From Blautia pseudococcoides (GTDB taxonomy: Bacteria; Bacillota; Clostridia; Lachnospirales; Lachnospiraceae): a DNA stretch of 64,000 nucleotides. The notes under the pieces were generated by a model. It had not been told where the DNA came from. It saw only the letters and a list, made by a program, of their open reading frames with translations, and ran no database searches. Both the position numbers and the translations under genes were made by a program. The stretch lies in contig NZ_CP015405.2 in assembly GCF_001689125.2 (NCBI RefSeq), positions 3,017,001-3,081,000 of the forward strand, written 5' to 3'. Positions 24,729 to 33,878 of the stretch are shown here, piece after piece; position 1 is the first letter of the stretch; each line of letters begins with the position of its first letter.

Positions 24729-26942
24729 TTATTCCACTTTTTTCAGCTTTGCAAAAGATGCAAACATTTTCTTGGTCCCTGCCTTGTCGAAATCCACCGT
24801 CACCTCGTAGTCCCGGCCGCCTTCCACAATGCCTTTCACAACGCCCACACCAAATTTAATATGCTTCACTGTATCGCCCACATCATAGGACAGCCCCGCT
24901 GATTTCTTCACCTCAAACTGCTTCGGTATAAATGCCGGCTGCTTAAATGCCTGCTTCATCTGTTTCATCGTATTGGGAAGGGGAATTTCTTTAATCTTCT
25001 GCTCTTTAAAATCTCTTCCCAGATCCACCAGTTCCCTTGGAATCTCCCGGATAAAACGGGACGGCTTGTTATACTGCGTCTCTCCACGGATCATTCTCTG
25101 CTGCGCACAAGTCAGCGTCAAATCCTTCATGGCCCTTGTGATGCCTACATAACAAAGCCTGCGCTCCTCCTCAATCTCTGTCGGATCATCCGCGGTGATG
25201 GTCATATAACTGGGGAAGATCCCGTCCTCCATACCAGCTAGATAAACAAAAGGAAATTCCAGCCCCTTTGCGCTGTGAAGCGTCATCAAAAGCACCTGGT
25301 TTCCATCCCCGTCCACAGTATCAATATCCGCGATCAGAGCAACCTCCTCTAAAAATCCGCTGAGCGTGGGGTCCTCATTTTCCTCCTCATAGGAAACAAT
25401 TTTTGTAATCAGCTCGTCAATATTTTCAATTCTGGCGTCAGCTTCCTCCGTCCCCTCTGCCTTCAGTTCCATCACATATCCTGTCTCTTCAATAATGTCA
25501 TTGAGCAGTTCTGAGGGAGAATAATACTCTGTTTTACTCCTCAGGCTTTGGATAAATGTAACAAACGGCTCAATCTTACCAGCCGCCCTTCCAAGCGTAG
25601 GAATACTTTCCGCTTCCTTCAGTGCATCATAAAAACTCATATCATGCTCAGACGCATAATCCTGCACTTTCGCAAGTGTAGTTGCCCCGATTCCACGTTT
25701 CGGCACATTGATGATACGGCGCACAGCCAGGTCATCTCTTGCGTTGTCCACAGTTTTTAAGTAGGCCAGCAGATCCTTGATTTCCTTTCTGGCATAGAAG
25801 TTCACGCCCCCCACCAGCTTGTAAGGAATATTTGCCATAAGGAATTTCTCCTCGAAAAGACGTGACTGGGCATTGGTCCTGTACAAAATAGCGCAGTCCT
25901 TATACTGACAGTCCTCTTCCCGCACCCTCCTGCTGATATCCCCTGTAATAAATTCTGCTTCCTCATATGCATTCATGAACTGCCTGTAATGCACCAGAGA
26001 ACCTTCCTCATTATCTGTCCACAGAGATTTCTCTTTTCTCCCCATATTATTATGTATCACCTCATTGGCGGAGTTTAGTATGTTCTGGGTGGAACGGTAA
26101 TTCTGCTCCAGCTTAATCACCATTGCATTAGAAAATACTTTCTCAAATCCAAGGATATTGCCAATATTTGCCCCCCTGAATTTATAGATCGACTGATCAT
26201 CATCACCCACCACGCACAGATTCTTATACTTGCTTGCCAGAAGACTCACAAACTTAAACTGCGCGGTGTTGGTATCCTGATACTCATCCACCATGATGTA
26301 ACGGAAACGCTCCTGGTAATAATCCAGCACATCCGGGCATGCCTGAAACAATTCCACAGTCTTCACGATCAAATCATCAAAATCAAGCGCATTGTTTTTT
26401 CTCAGCTCTTTCTGATATTCCTTATAGGCCTGGGCAATTTTTTTCTTGCTGAAATCAGACATATTATTCAGCTCATACTCCTCCGGAGTCACCAGCTCAT
26501 CCTTTGCCGAGGAAATGGCAGACAGAATTGCCCTCTCTTTGTGTACCTTTGTGTCAATCTGCAGACGTTTGCAGATGTCTTTCATCAAGCTTTTCTGGTC
26601 ATCTGTATCATAAATGGTGAAATTGTGGTCAAATCCCAGTCTGTCTATGTATCTTCTCAAAATACGCACGCAGCTTGAATGAAAGGTGGAAACCCAGATA
26701 CTCTCCGCTCCAAATCCCACAATCTTGTCCACACGTTCACGCATCTCACCTGCTGCCTTATTGGTAAATGTGATTGCCATGATATTCCACGGATTTACAC
26801 CTTTTTCCTCGATCAAATAAGCAATTCTGTGGGTCAGCACCCTGGTCTTTCCCGAACCTGCCCCTGCCAGAATCAGCACCGGTCCCTCTGTGTGTAGGAC
26901 AGCTTCCTTCTGCTGGGGATTCAACGTATCATATATACTCAT
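24729..26942 (-). CDS. pcrA: ATP-dependent DNA helicase PcrA/UvrD
   Basis: Superfamily 1A 3'-5' helicase for repair and for clearing replication and transcription conflicts. Q-motif LNPQQKEAV, Walker A AGAGSGKTRVLTHR, motif Ia TFTNKAAGEMRER, Walker B MVDEYQDTN, VVGDDDQSIYKFRGA, LEQNYRST and TLHSAKGLEFPFVYLAGMEDGIFP are all present. The C-terminal region (YDVGDTVKHIKFGVGVV) is the tudor-like domain that binds RNA polymerase in PcrA. Start set at ATG 26942 (MSIYDTLNPQQ) with GGAGGG upstream; a longer frame has no homology. About 737 residues, normal length. Confidence 0.95.
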   Translation of the reverse strand: MSIYDTLNPQQKEAVLHTEGPVLILAGAGSGKTRVLTHRIAYLIEEKGVNPWNIMAITFTNKAAGEMRERVDKIVGFGAESIWVSTFHSSCVRILRRYIDRLGFDHNFTIYDTDDQKSLMKDICKRLQIDTKVHKERAILSAISSAKDELVTPEEYELNNMSDFSKKKIAQAYKEYQKELRKNNALDFDDLIVKTVELFQACPDVLDYYQERFRYIMVDEYQDTNTAQFKFVSLLASKYKNLCVVGDDDQSIYKFRGANIGNILGFEKVFSNAMVIKLEQNYRSTQNILNSANEVIHNNMGRKEKSLWTDNEEGSLVHYRQFMNAYEEAEFITGDISRRVREEDCQYKDCAILYRTNAQSRLFEEKFLMANIPYKLVGGVNFYARKEIKDLLAYLKTVDNARDDLAVRRIINVPKRGIGATTLAKVQDYASEHDMSFYDALKEAESIPTLGRAAGKIEPFVTFIQSLRSKTEYYSPSELLNDIIEETGYVMELKAEGTEEADARIENIDELITKIVSYEEENEDPTLSGFLEEVALIADIDTVDGDGNQVLLMTLHSAKGLEFPFVYLAGMEDGIFPSYMTITADDPTEIEEERRLCYVGITRAMKDLTLTCAQQRMIRGETQYNKPSRFIREIPRELVDLGRDFKEQKIKEIPLPNTMKQMKQAFKQPAFIPKQFEVKKSAGLSYDVGDTVKHIKFGVGVVKGIVEGGRDYEVTVDFDKAGTKKMFASFAKLKKVE

Positions 26943-26985
26943 ATAAAATGTCCCTCCATAATCCATAACGATAAAAAGCACACTG

Positions 26986-27085
26986 TTACTGTTCACAGGC
27001 CTGCTCTTTTGGCAGGGCTGTGAATAGCAGCAGCATACTCTGAACTTTCTGTCTCCGAAAATCAAACCCTTACTGTTCACAGGCC
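26986..27085. repeat. Two copies of TTACTGTTCACAGGCC palindromic-repeat unit
   Basis: The 16-base unit occurs at 26986-27001 and 27070-27085. The first forms a hairpin with CTGTGAATAG downstream (26989-27028, with CCTGC/GCAGG extending the stem). A related inverted pair (GTAACTGT/ACAGTTAC) lies at 59470-59496, so this looks like a dispersed repeat family. Confidence 0.55.
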
Positions 27086-27347
27086 GCCATCCCTGGACGC
27101 GGTCTCCCCAAGGGGATGCTGCACCATGCCCAGCAAAACCCCGCGTCAGCCAGCACCAAATGCAGGTTCCTGCATTCTCACCCTGAAGGGCGGAACTGCC
27201 CTAAAAGGCAGCGCTGTGCATCGCAAAGTGTGTCGCTGGCTACATAGGTTGGCAGTAACATCAAAACACCTGTTCCTACAATATAACACAGCTCTCCGGG
27301 GCAGGCAAGCATTTGCCGGGGATTTCTGCCGTTTTCAGAAAAATCCA
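27086..27347. other. Intergenic region before DUF1836 gene
   Basis: No supported gene. GC-rich with several short inverted repeats (GGCGGAACTGCC-type, GGCAAGCATTTGCC at 27304-27317). Probably the continuation of the repeat element to its left. Confidence 0.35.
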
Positions 27348-27376
27348 TTTACAAAGAGTATTTAAAACTATATAAT
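27348..27376 (+). promoter_or_regulatory. Sigma-A promoter of the DUF1836 gene
   Basis: TTTACA (27348-27353), 17-base spacer, TATAAT (27371-27376). The ATG follows 19 bases later with GAGGTGATGAG as ribosome site, so the leader is very short. Confidence 0.8.
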
Positions 27377-27395
27377 AAAGCGTAGAGGTGATGAG

Positions 27396-27992
27396 ATGAC
27401 AATTGATACAAAAGACATGTTGAACAGTATTCTGGCTAGTATTTCCCGCATTGACTATATAAAACCCGAGGAAATTCCGGGCATTGATTTATATATGGAT
27501 CAGGTAACCACATTCATGGAGAGTCAACTGTCCGCTTCCAAGCGCCACGCGGACGACAAGATCCTGACCAAAACCATGATAAACAACTATGCCAAGAACG
27601 ACATTCTACCCCCGCCAGTGAAGAAGAAATACTCAAAAGAACATTTGCTGATGCTGACCTTTATTTATTATTTTAAAAACATTCTGTCTATCAGTGATAT
27701 CCAGGTTCTCCTGGGGCCGCTCACGGAAAAATACTTCAATCATAACGGTGAGATGAGCCTGACGGACATATATGAAGAAATCATGCGCCTGGAGCTCAAG
27801 CAGATAGACCCTTTGACAAAAGACATTGTGCGCAAATACAAAATGGCCTGCGATTCCTACGAAAATGCAGAGGCAGATAACCAGGATTTTCTAAAAAAGT
27901 TCGCATTTATCTGTATGCTCAGCTTTGACGTATATCTAAAAAAACAAGTAATTGAAAAACTCATTGATGACATGGCCAAGCCAAAAAAATAG
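27396..27992 (+). CDS. DUF1836 domain protein (putative MerR-like regulator)
   Basis: The 198-residue cytoplasmic protein matches the DUF1836 family: LTKTMINNYAKNDILPPPVKKKYSKEHLLMLTFIYYFKNILSISDIQVLL is the conserved core. The MINNY...KN..LPPP...Y....L segment has the layout of a winged-helix DNA-binding domain near the MerR type, and the family is restricted to Firmicutes. Single gene between a strong promoter and a bidirectional terminator. Target unknown. Confidence 0.85.
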   Translation: MTIDTKDMLNSILASISRIDYIKPEEIPGIDLYMDQVTTFMESQLSASKRHADDKILTKTMINNYAKNDILPPPVKKKYSKEHLLMLTFIYYFKNILSISDIQVLLGPLTEKYFNHNGEMSLTDIYEEIMRLELKQIDPLTKDIVRKYKMACDSYENAEADNQDFLKKFAFICMLSFDVYLKKQVIEKLIDDMAKPKK

Positions 27993-28050
27993 AAAAAGCA
28001 CGCTCCGCATACCTGCTGTCGCTTCAGTGCTTTCCAACGTCACAAACAAT

Positions 28051-28092
28051 AAAAATGCTGCTTTGGGGGACATGCCCCAAAGCAGCATTTTT
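28051..28092. terminator. Bidirectional terminator
   Basis: Fourteen-bp stem ATGCTGCTTTGGGG / CCCCAAAGCAGCAT with A5 before and T5 after, between the convergent DUF1836 and ABC permease genes. Confidence 0.88.
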
Positions 28093-28097
28093 ATCTG

Positions 28098-28829
28098 CTA
28101 TTCACTTTTCATCTTATGTCTGAACACCAGCACAGCTATCACATCCACTACAGCCGCATAGACCAGCACCCATGTAAGTTCCGGTATGATCCTGCTGTAT
28201 TCCCCTGCAAGCGCATATCTTCCCGCGTCCACAGCGTGCAGAAACGGAAGGCATTCAGCCAGCTTTTCAAACACTCCGCCAACCATAGCCGGATCAAACC
28301 AGGTTCCGGAAAGCCATGCACTCAGGTTGGTGAGCAGTGCGCCGCAGGCACCGCCCACCTGTTTATCATTAAAAACACTGCCGCACAACAGGCCAATTCC
28401 AATAAACAACAGCGCTGCCGGTATGAAGACCACCACAGTCAGCAGAATATTGAAACTGGGGGAAAGTCCGAGGATCATTGCAGCTGCAAAGCATATCAAT
28501 ACCTGTACTACTGTCATTGGGATCAGCGGCAGCGTATAACCCGCTATGAAATCCCCTGCCCTCATTGGTGAGGCAAACAGCCGCATAATAAAGGAACTCG
28601 TTCTGTCTTTTGCAATGATCATACCGGAAAACAGCGATATAAATGACATACCAAACACAGCAATACCCGGCGTCAGCTTATCTATCTGAAACATATCCAC
28701 CGGAGCATTGGCTCCAATAAGAGACAAAAGCAGCAGAAGGATCACAGGAAATCCAATGCCGAATCCCAGGCTCGTTTTATCCCTCAGAATCTCCTTCGCG
28801 TTACGTGACGCAAACGCCATTGTTTTCAT
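28098..28829 (-). CDS. ABC-2 type exporter permease
   Basis: The 243-residue membrane subunit starts at ATG 28829 (MKTMAFASRNAKEILRDK) with GGAGG nine bases upstream and ATGA overlap with the ATPase gene. Six membrane spans can be counted, with the signature ABC-2 pattern MSFISLFSGMIIAKDRTSSFIMRLFASPMRAGDFIAGY. Together with the ATPase it forms a small drug or lipid exporter of the ABC-2 class; substrate unknown. Confidence 0.87.
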   Translation of the reverse strand: MKTMAFASRNAKEILRDKTSLGFGIGFPVILLLLLSLIGANAPVDMFQIDKLTPGIAVFGMSFISLFSGMIIAKDRTSSFIMRLFASPMRAGDFIAGYTLPLIPMTVVQVLICFAAAMILGLSPSFNILLTVVVFIPAALLFIGIGLLCGSVFNDKQVGGACGALLTNLSAWLSGTWFDPAMVGGVFEKLAECLPFLHAVDAGRYALAGEYSRIIPELTWVLVYAAVVDVIAVLVFRHKMKSE

Positions 28830-29560
28830 GATATACCGCCTCCTCTGCACAGCACAACAAACGCTTCCTCAAATGTTTCCTTACCCGCCTTTTTTGTCAG
28901 TTCTTCTGCTGTTCCCACAGCAAAAAGCCTGCCTCCGGCCATAATACCGATCCTGTCGGAAAGGTTCTCCGCCTCCTCCAGATAATGGGTGGTTAGCACC
29001 ACTGTCACTTTCCCCTTCAATTTTTCAATCATGTCCCACAGTTCCCTTCTTGCCAGCACGTCAAGTCCCAGTGTGGGTTCATCCAGAAAGAGAATTTCCG
29101 GTTCTGAGATAAGCGCCATAGCGATAGAAAGCCGTCTCTGCCACCCTCCGGAAAGCATCCTGGCCTTTTTGCCCGCAATTTCTCCAAGACTGCATCTCTC
29201 TATCATATCCTTTGCCTTAACGCCAGCCTCCGCTTTTCCGATTCCGTAAATACCGCAGACAAACTCCAGATTTTCCCGCACGGTCAGATTGGGGGCCACT
29301 GCTGTCTCCTGGGGAGAAAGATTGATTTTTTCCTTCACCTTCATAGGCGCAGTCACCACACTGTCCCCCAAAAGATGAGCGTCTCCCCCGCTGGGCGCGG
29401 TGAGGCAGGATAACATTTTAATGGTGGTTGTTTTTCCCGCTCCGTTTACACCCAGAAGTGCAAATAACTCTCCCTGTTTCACAGAAAGACACAGGGCGTC
29501 CACAGCGGTCACGTCCTTATATTTCTTTATCAAATGATTCGTCTCGATAGCCTTCATCAA
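28826..29560 (-). CDS. ABC transporter ATP-binding protein
   Basis: Walker A LLGVNGAGKTTTIKML, signature MLSGGWQRRLSIAMALI (LSGGW in place of LSGGQ), Walker B EILFLDEPTLGLD and the His switch TTHYLEEAE are all present in 244 residues. Starts inside the 3' end of the XRE-AbrB regulator gene (44-base overlap), ends in an ATGA overlap with the permease. The three genes therefore form one operon, and the regulator is likely to control this exporter. Confidence 0.92.
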   Translation of the reverse strand: MMKAIETNHLIKKYKDVTAVDALCLSVKQGELFALLGVNGAGKTTTIKMLSCLTAPSGGDAHLLGDSVVTAPMKVKEKINLSPQETAVAPNLTVRENLEFVCGIYGIGKAEAGVKAKDMIERCSLGEIAGKKARMLSGGWQRRLSIAMALISEPEILFLDEPTLGLDVLARRELWDMIEKLKGKVTVVLTTHYLEEAENLSDRIGIMAGGRLFAVGTAEELTKKAGKETFEEAFVVLCRGGGIS

Positions 29561-29981
29561 ATCTTCCCCCTTTTTCCAGGATCTCTTTTGCCAGCTCCAT
29601 AAAAACTTCCGTCTTCACCATGGCAAGCCCCTGTTCTTCATCACCAAGTATCAAAAGACTGTCCCCGGGTTTGATCCGAAAAATGTCCCTCGCTTTTTTA
29701 GGTATGACGATCTGTCCCCGCTCCCCAACATTTACAGAACCAAATACATGTTTTCCCTTTGGCGGTATCTGAAGTCCCTCCTTTTTTGCCTGATAATTCA
29801 CCAGATCATCTAAACTTACCCCATACAGTTCGGCAAGCGCCATGGTATTATCCAAATCCGGCACCGTCTCCCCGCGCTCCCATTTCGCCACTGCCTGGCG
29901 GGAAACTCCTATTTTCTCGGCTACCTCCTCCTGGGAGTAGCCCCTCTGTCTGCGCAGTGTATTCAAATTCGCAGAAATCAT
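29517..29981 (-). CDS. XRE-family HTH regulator with C-terminal SpoVT/AbrB domain
   Basis: 154 residues from ATG 29981 (MISANLNTLRRQRGYSQEEVAEKIGVSRQAVAKWERGE), with GGAG upstream. After the N-terminal XRE helix-turn-helix comes an AbrB-type swapped hairpin: GSVNVGERGQIVIPKKARDIFRIKPGDSLLILGD. Two unrelated DNA-binding domains in one small protein is a compact design seen in a Clostridia group next to ABC-2 exporters. A near-palindrome AACAGATTCTGTT at 30046-30058, about 65 bases upstream of the start, is a candidate operator. Confidence 0.88.
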   Translation of the reverse strand: MISANLNTLRRQRGYSQEEVAEKIGVSRQAVAKWERGETVPDLDNTMALAELYGVSLDDLVNYQAKKEGLQIPPKGKHVFGSVNVGERGQIVIPKKARDIFRIKPGDSLLILGDEEQGLAMVKTEVFMELAKEILEKGGRFDEGYRDESFDKEI

Positions 29982-30079
29982 ATTTTTCACACTCCTTTCC
30001 ATCCAGTATAATCCCTGATTCCATATAGTTCTACCAATCTGTCTTAACAGATTCTGTTACTTTCAGTTGCCTTTATAAC

Positions 30080-30135
30080 AAAAAAAAGGAAAGGTATGGA
30101 AAGACTGCCCACAATTTCAGCAGCCTTTCCATGCC
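30080..30135 (-). terminator. Terminator of the TetR gene
   Basis: Minus-strand GGCATGGAAAGgCTG / CAGtCTTTCCATaCC stem with about 13-base loop, then TTTCC and a run of T (30087-30081). Confidence 0.78.
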
Positions 30136-30153
30136 TCTCCCATATCCCCAAAT

Positions 30154-30825
30154 CTACCCGTAGATCTCCGGATGCTCTCTCAGGATCTTTTCCGCCAGTT
30201 CCTGGCTCTCTATACAGACCTCATCCATGATTCTATCCACATCGGGAAACCTCCACAAGCCCATATAGGACTTGAAGATAACGTCCGGTATGCTTCCCTC
30301 CATCATCTCCAGGCTGTCATCATAGAGCACCAGTGTCCGCTCCATGCTGACGGAAATAAAATTGCCGTACCATCCCATCTTCTCCGCTTCCTCATCAGAC
30401 AGATCTTGTCTGTAATTGTCACGGATACTCATATAAGTCTCCACGCCTGACTTGGCTATCACATCAAGCAGTATGTCATTGCGCAGTATATCTCTGTAGA
30501 AGGCCTCATATTTTTCTGAGGATAACACCATGTAATTCAGATTGACCAGAAGCCCGGAGTATAAGATGGGGTTTCTGTGCCGGTTCACATACATTTTGGC
30601 AAAGGCAGCAAACCGGTGGTACATCCGCTGTACGATCTCCAGCGCAATGTCACGTTTTGTCTTAAAGTGATAGGCTACCAGCCCCAGACTCACATCCGCG
30701 GCAGCCGCAATCTGCCGCATACTTGTCTTCTCATATCCTTGCTCTATAAAAAATTTCCGGGATACGTTCAGAATCTCTTCTTTCTTGTTTTCCTGTTTTT
30801 TCCCTTCCCCTGCAGCTGCTCCCAT
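30154..30825 (-). CDS. TetR/AcrR-family transcriptional regulator
   Basis: The N-terminal HTH is KKEEILNVSRKFFIEQGYEKTSMRQIAAAADVSLGLVAYHFKTKRDI; the rest is a helical ligand domain of about 150 residues with no clear match. The start at ATG 30825 (MGAAAGEGKKQ) is chosen because GAGGAA precedes it and because a promoter with -10 at 30871-30866 excludes the longer frames. It is the last gene before a terminator and lies downstream of the permease/ferredoxin operon, for which it is the best candidate regulator. Confidence 0.88.
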   Translation of the reverse strand: MGAAAGEGKKQENKKEEILNVSRKFFIEQGYEKTSMRQIAAAADVSLGLVAYHFKTKRDIALEIVQRMYHRFAAFAKMYVNRHRNPILYSGLLVNLNYMVLSSEKYEAFYRDILRNDILLDVIAKSGVETYMSIRDNYRQDLSDEEAEKMGWYGNFISVSMERTLVLYDDSLEMMEGSIPDVIFKSYMGLWRFPDVDRIMDEVCIESQELAEKILREHPEIYG

Positions 30826-30865
30826 AAATATTTCCTCGACTTTTCTTAAATATTCCGGCACTCCC

Positions 30866-30894
30866 ATAATAGCAGTCCTGTTTTTAGAAGTCAA
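30866..30894 (-). promoter_or_regulatory. Sigma-A promoter of the TetR gene
   Basis: TTGACT (30894-30889), 17-base spacer, TATTAT (30871-30866), minus strand, about 40 bases before the chosen start codon. It does not contain the ACTGAAC-type palindrome seen upstream of the operon. Confidence 0.75.
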
Positions 30895-31062
30895 CCATTA
30901 TTGTCCACTTTCCACCTCTTTACTTCCGCAGCTACGCATCCCCCACAAACACCCAAGAGACAGGACAACAACTGTCTTTTCTGCCGTGAATCGGAAAATC
31001 CCCCTGCCCCGGCAGAGAGATTCCCGCTTAATCCTTTATTTCAACCAATTACCTATATTCTC

Positions 31063-31764
31063 TTACCTGCAGTTGCAGTCTATGGCATCATTCGGACAGT
31101 TCATGGCACAACGTCCGCACTCCAGGCATCCAAAATGTTTGATCTCATATTTGCCGTCAGCCGTAGGATGGATCACATCCTCCATACAAGCCTCCTCGCA
31201 GGTACCGCATCCCACACAGCGCTCCTGAGCGATCACATAAGCCCAGGGACGAACGCAGGCGCCGCCGAAACAGAAACGCAGGCGGCAGACAATGTCATCA
31301 TCCGGAAGGTGAAAGATTTCTCCTTCCCCGCTGTCCAGTATGAATATGCGGAACATATCCAGGTCTTTCCTGTACAGTGCCTTTGTTCCGGGATTCAGCT
31401 CCCAGTATTTTGTATAAATTTCCGGATGTTTTTCAGGGTCAACCTCTGTCACATGGGCACTCAGCCTGACACTTGCAGATAAGCGTTTCACCGTGTCACG
31501 GATAATGGTCCCTACCACATAAGGATTTTTCTGAAGCTCATAATACACGGGTTTTCCCTTTGCAATACCAATATAAAAGTTGCCTGCATCATCCAGATAG
31601 TGTACCTCCAGACCTCTGGCTGTAGGCATTTTCCCATCAATCGCAGTTGTGCCGAACACCATATAGCCCACTTCATGGACAAACTGAAAGGCTGCGTTTT
31701 TTATTTCTTCATTGGAACTTTCTTCTGTCAGCCCCAAAGCCGGAGCTGGATCAAAATCTGACAT
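31063..31764 (-). CDS. Flavin split-barrel (PNPOx-like) / 2x[4Fe-4S] ferredoxin fusion
   Basis: N-terminal pyridoxamine-phosphate-oxidase-like split barrel (VGYMVFGTTAIDGKMPTARGLEVHYLDDAGNFYIGIAKGKPVYYELQKNP), expected to bind FMN or a related cofactor. C-terminal bacterial ferredoxin domain with CVGCGTCEEAC and CLECGRCAMNC, giving two [4Fe-4S] clusters. The two together can pass electrons between ferredoxin-type carriers and a flavin-bound substrate. The start at ATG 31764 follows GGGAGGAATTGTA. It is a paralogue of the gene at 33169; the two flank the amino-acid-type permease. Substrate unknown. Confidence 0.85.
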   Translation of the reverse strand: MSDFDPAPALGLTEESSNEEIKNAAFQFVHEVGYMVFGTTAIDGKMPTARGLEVHYLDDAGNFYIGIAKGKPVYYELQKNPYVVGTIIRDTVKRLSASVRLSAHVTEVDPEKHPEIYTKYWELNPGTKALYRKDLDMFRIFILDSGEGEIFHLPDDDIVCRLRFCFGGACVRPWAYVIAQERCVGCGTCEEACMEDVIHPTADGKYEIKHFGCLECGRCAMNCPNDAIDCNCR

Positions 31765-31802
31765 TACAATTCCTCCCAATCACATTTTATCTCTGGTATC
31801 CT

Positions 31803-33137
31803 CTATGCTTCCTCGTAGCTTACCTCAATCTCCACCTTATGGAACTTCTGGCGGATCATCGGGTAAATACATGCCACAGCCAGGTAAACTAAAATCCCTA
31901 TCACATAATTCATGTGGATCTCCAGACATTCATAGTATACAAATGCCGCGCTGACAATGGCACCCATCACACATAAAAATGTGTATAATTTGTCATTGAT
32001 ATGGAACTGAGAGCGCTTCCAGATTTCCGGTATTTTCTTAGGCATAGTGATAATTGCCAGACACAGGATAACCTGTACACAGTTAGCCAAAGTATTTCCG
32101 ATATTCGCAATATCTCCCACATTCATGCCGCTTAATATAATAACAGAACAGAGCACATAAATGGTCAGGATGATATAATGAGGCGTACCAAATTTATCAT
32201 TACGTTTCGCAAAAATCTTTGGCCACCAGCCGTCCTCTGCGGCCTGTGCGATAGGCGCCTGCAGCCATCCCAGGTTCGCGTTCAGGGATGTGACCAAAGC
32301 CACCATGGCACCGCCCACGATGAAGAATATGTACAGCGGGGTAGGCAGGATTTCCCTTGCCACCTTAGAAAGATTCTGACCGGCTACATGTTCAACCGGG
32401 AACACACCTGCTGCAACTACGCCCACACCGATGTACAGAAGTGTAACGATCACAGTACCTACAACAATACAAAACGGAATATCTTTTTTCGGATTCTTTG
32501 CCTCGCGGCTCATATTGATAATAAAGGTTGCGCCGCTGGTCGCCATGGACAACAATGCTGCCGCAGACATCACACCCGTAAATCCGCTCGTAAAGAACTG
32601 ATTCTCATCAAAATACCCCGGTTCCAGATGGACAATACCAAACCCTGTAAACACAAGCAGTGCGATAACCAGAATGATCACCAATGCATACTGTACTTTT
32701 GCTGCCACCTGGATACCGCAGAGATTCAGAACCACAAATATGGTCAGAATCGCAAAAGCAACCAGCTTGCCGTTAATCTCCGGAAATGCGGAGAGCACGT
32801 AGTCTGCAAAGGATGCAGAATACATAGTCGCACCGAAGAAATAACTGACAAATACCACAGAATACAGGCCTGCGAACCACTTGCCGCCGAACATAGCCGC
32901 CTGTGTATAGAAACCACCGTTCATACGGATCGTTCCTGATAAGAAGAACTGCGGCAGCGCCACAATGGTCACCATAACCGCACAGATAATATAAGACAGG
33001 ACAATAGAACGTCCCGTAATTCCAATGGCAAGGCCTGTCATTGTCATAACACCGCCGCCAATCACGTTGCCGATCGCAATCGCAAGCAGATCCCCGCGGC
33101 CTAAACTTTTTGAACCATCAGCGTTTGTTTTAGCCAT
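31803..33137 (-). CDS. APC-superfamily amino acid/polyamine permease
   Basis: The 444-residue protein has 12 predicted membrane spans. The first helix carries the glycine-rich substrate/ion motif LAIAIGNVIGGGVMTMTG, and SREAKNPKKDIP lies in the loop typical of the family. It most resembles the amino acid transporter/exchanger branch. It stands between two PNPOx-ferredoxin fusions and downstream of a cupin in a closely spaced operon (20-40 base gaps), so it probably imports the substrate of that pathway or exchanges substrate and product. Confidence 0.9.
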   Translation of the reverse strand: MAKTNADGSKSLGRGDLLAIAIGNVIGGGVMTMTGLAIGITGRSIVLSYIICAVMVTIVALPQFFLSGTIRMNGGFYTQAAMFGGKWFAGLYSVVFVSYFFGATMYSASFADYVLSAFPEINGKLVAFAILTIFVVLNLCGIQVAAKVQYALVIILVIALLVFTGFGIVHLEPGYFDENQFFTSGFTGVMSAAALLSMATSGATFIINMSREAKNPKKDIPFCIVVGTVIVTLLYIGVGVVAAGVFPVEHVAGQNLSKVAREILPTPLYIFFIVGGAMVALVTSLNANLGWLQAPIAQAAEDGWWPKIFAKRNDKFGTPHYIILTIYVLCSVIILSGMNVGDIANIGNTLANCVQVILCLAIITMPKKIPEIWKRSQFHINDKLYTFLCVMGAIVSAAFVYYECLEIHMNYVIGILVYLAVACIYPMIRQKFHKVEIEVSYEEA

Positions 33138-33168
33138 AATTTTTCACCTCTCACACGCATCCCAAACC

Positions 33169-33858
33169 TCAAGTTTTCCTTTTTTCCTTCAAACGGCAGA
33201 TCAGTGCCGTGTCTGCCTGCGGACATTTGGTGTAACAGATACCGCAGTCATCGCAGTCCATCTCTTTTATGTAATATTTCCCGTCTTCCTTCTGATGGAC
33301 CGCACGCTCTACACAGTTTTCCTGACAGATCCCGCAGCCCACGCATTCCTCTGTAATGCGGTAGGTCATGGGCCTTATCTCTTCCCCGCCAAACGCAAAA
33401 CGCAGACGGCGTATTCTCTCATTGGCATACAGGTGGAAGATTTCCCCTTCCCCTCTGTCAATTTTATAAAGTGCCACCATATCAAAATTTTTCCGGTACA
33501 TTTCTTTTGTGCCGGGATTTAATTTAAAAAATTCATCCCATACCGCCTGGTCTTTTGTCTCGCTGACCCAGGCACGCAGACGCAGGGAATACCGCTCGTC
33601 GATCAGCGTATTCATCACAAGCTGAGGGCGTCTGCAAAGCTGTTCATATGTGGGTTTTCCCTTGGATGTCATGAAATACAGGTTTCCATCGCTCAAACGG
33701 TTGAAATCCAGAATCCTGTTTTCAGGCTGTCCCTCATTTACAGTTGCCGCAGGCATAAAACGAATTTTTCCAATAAGCGCAAATGCCTTCTCCCTTATTT
33801 CCTCCATGGAATCGGCATCCGTAAGGCCCCATAAAATCTCTTTTTCTTCCATACGCAT
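33169..33858 (-). CDS. Second flavin split-barrel / 2x[4Fe-4S] ferredoxin fusion
   Basis: Same architecture as the gene at 31063: split barrel (IRFMPAATVNEGQPENRILDFNRLSDGNLYFMTSKGKPTYEQLCRRPQL), a shared LNPGTKEMYRKNFDM / GEGEIFHL / RRLRFAFGGE...RP core, and two cluster motifs CVGCGICQENC and CDDCGICYTKC. The barrels differ considerably while the LNPGTK..YRK and GEGEIFHL segments are kept, suggesting old duplication and different roles or a heterodimer. ATG at 33852 is equally possible as start given AGGGGAAC upstream. Follows the cupin gene by 20 bases. Confidence 0.85.
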   Translation of the reverse strand: MRMEEKEILWGLTDADSMEEIREKAFALIGKIRFMPAATVNEGQPENRILDFNRLSDGNLYFMTSKGKPTYEQLCRRPQLVMNTLIDERYSLRLRAWVSETKDQAVWDEFFKLNPGTKEMYRKNFDMVALYKIDRGEGEIFHLYANERIRRLRFAFGGEEIRPMTYRITEECVGCGICQENCVERAVHQKEDGKYYIKEMDCDDCGICYTKCPQADTALICRLKEKRKT

Positions 33859-33878
33859 GTTCCCCTTGTCTACTTTCC

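Noticed and set aside
32178..32939. Long plus-strand frame (253 codons) opposite the APC permease
   Set aside because: Mirror frame of a membrane-protein gene: rich in Cys, His and Arg with no motif, no ribosome site and against the operon direction.
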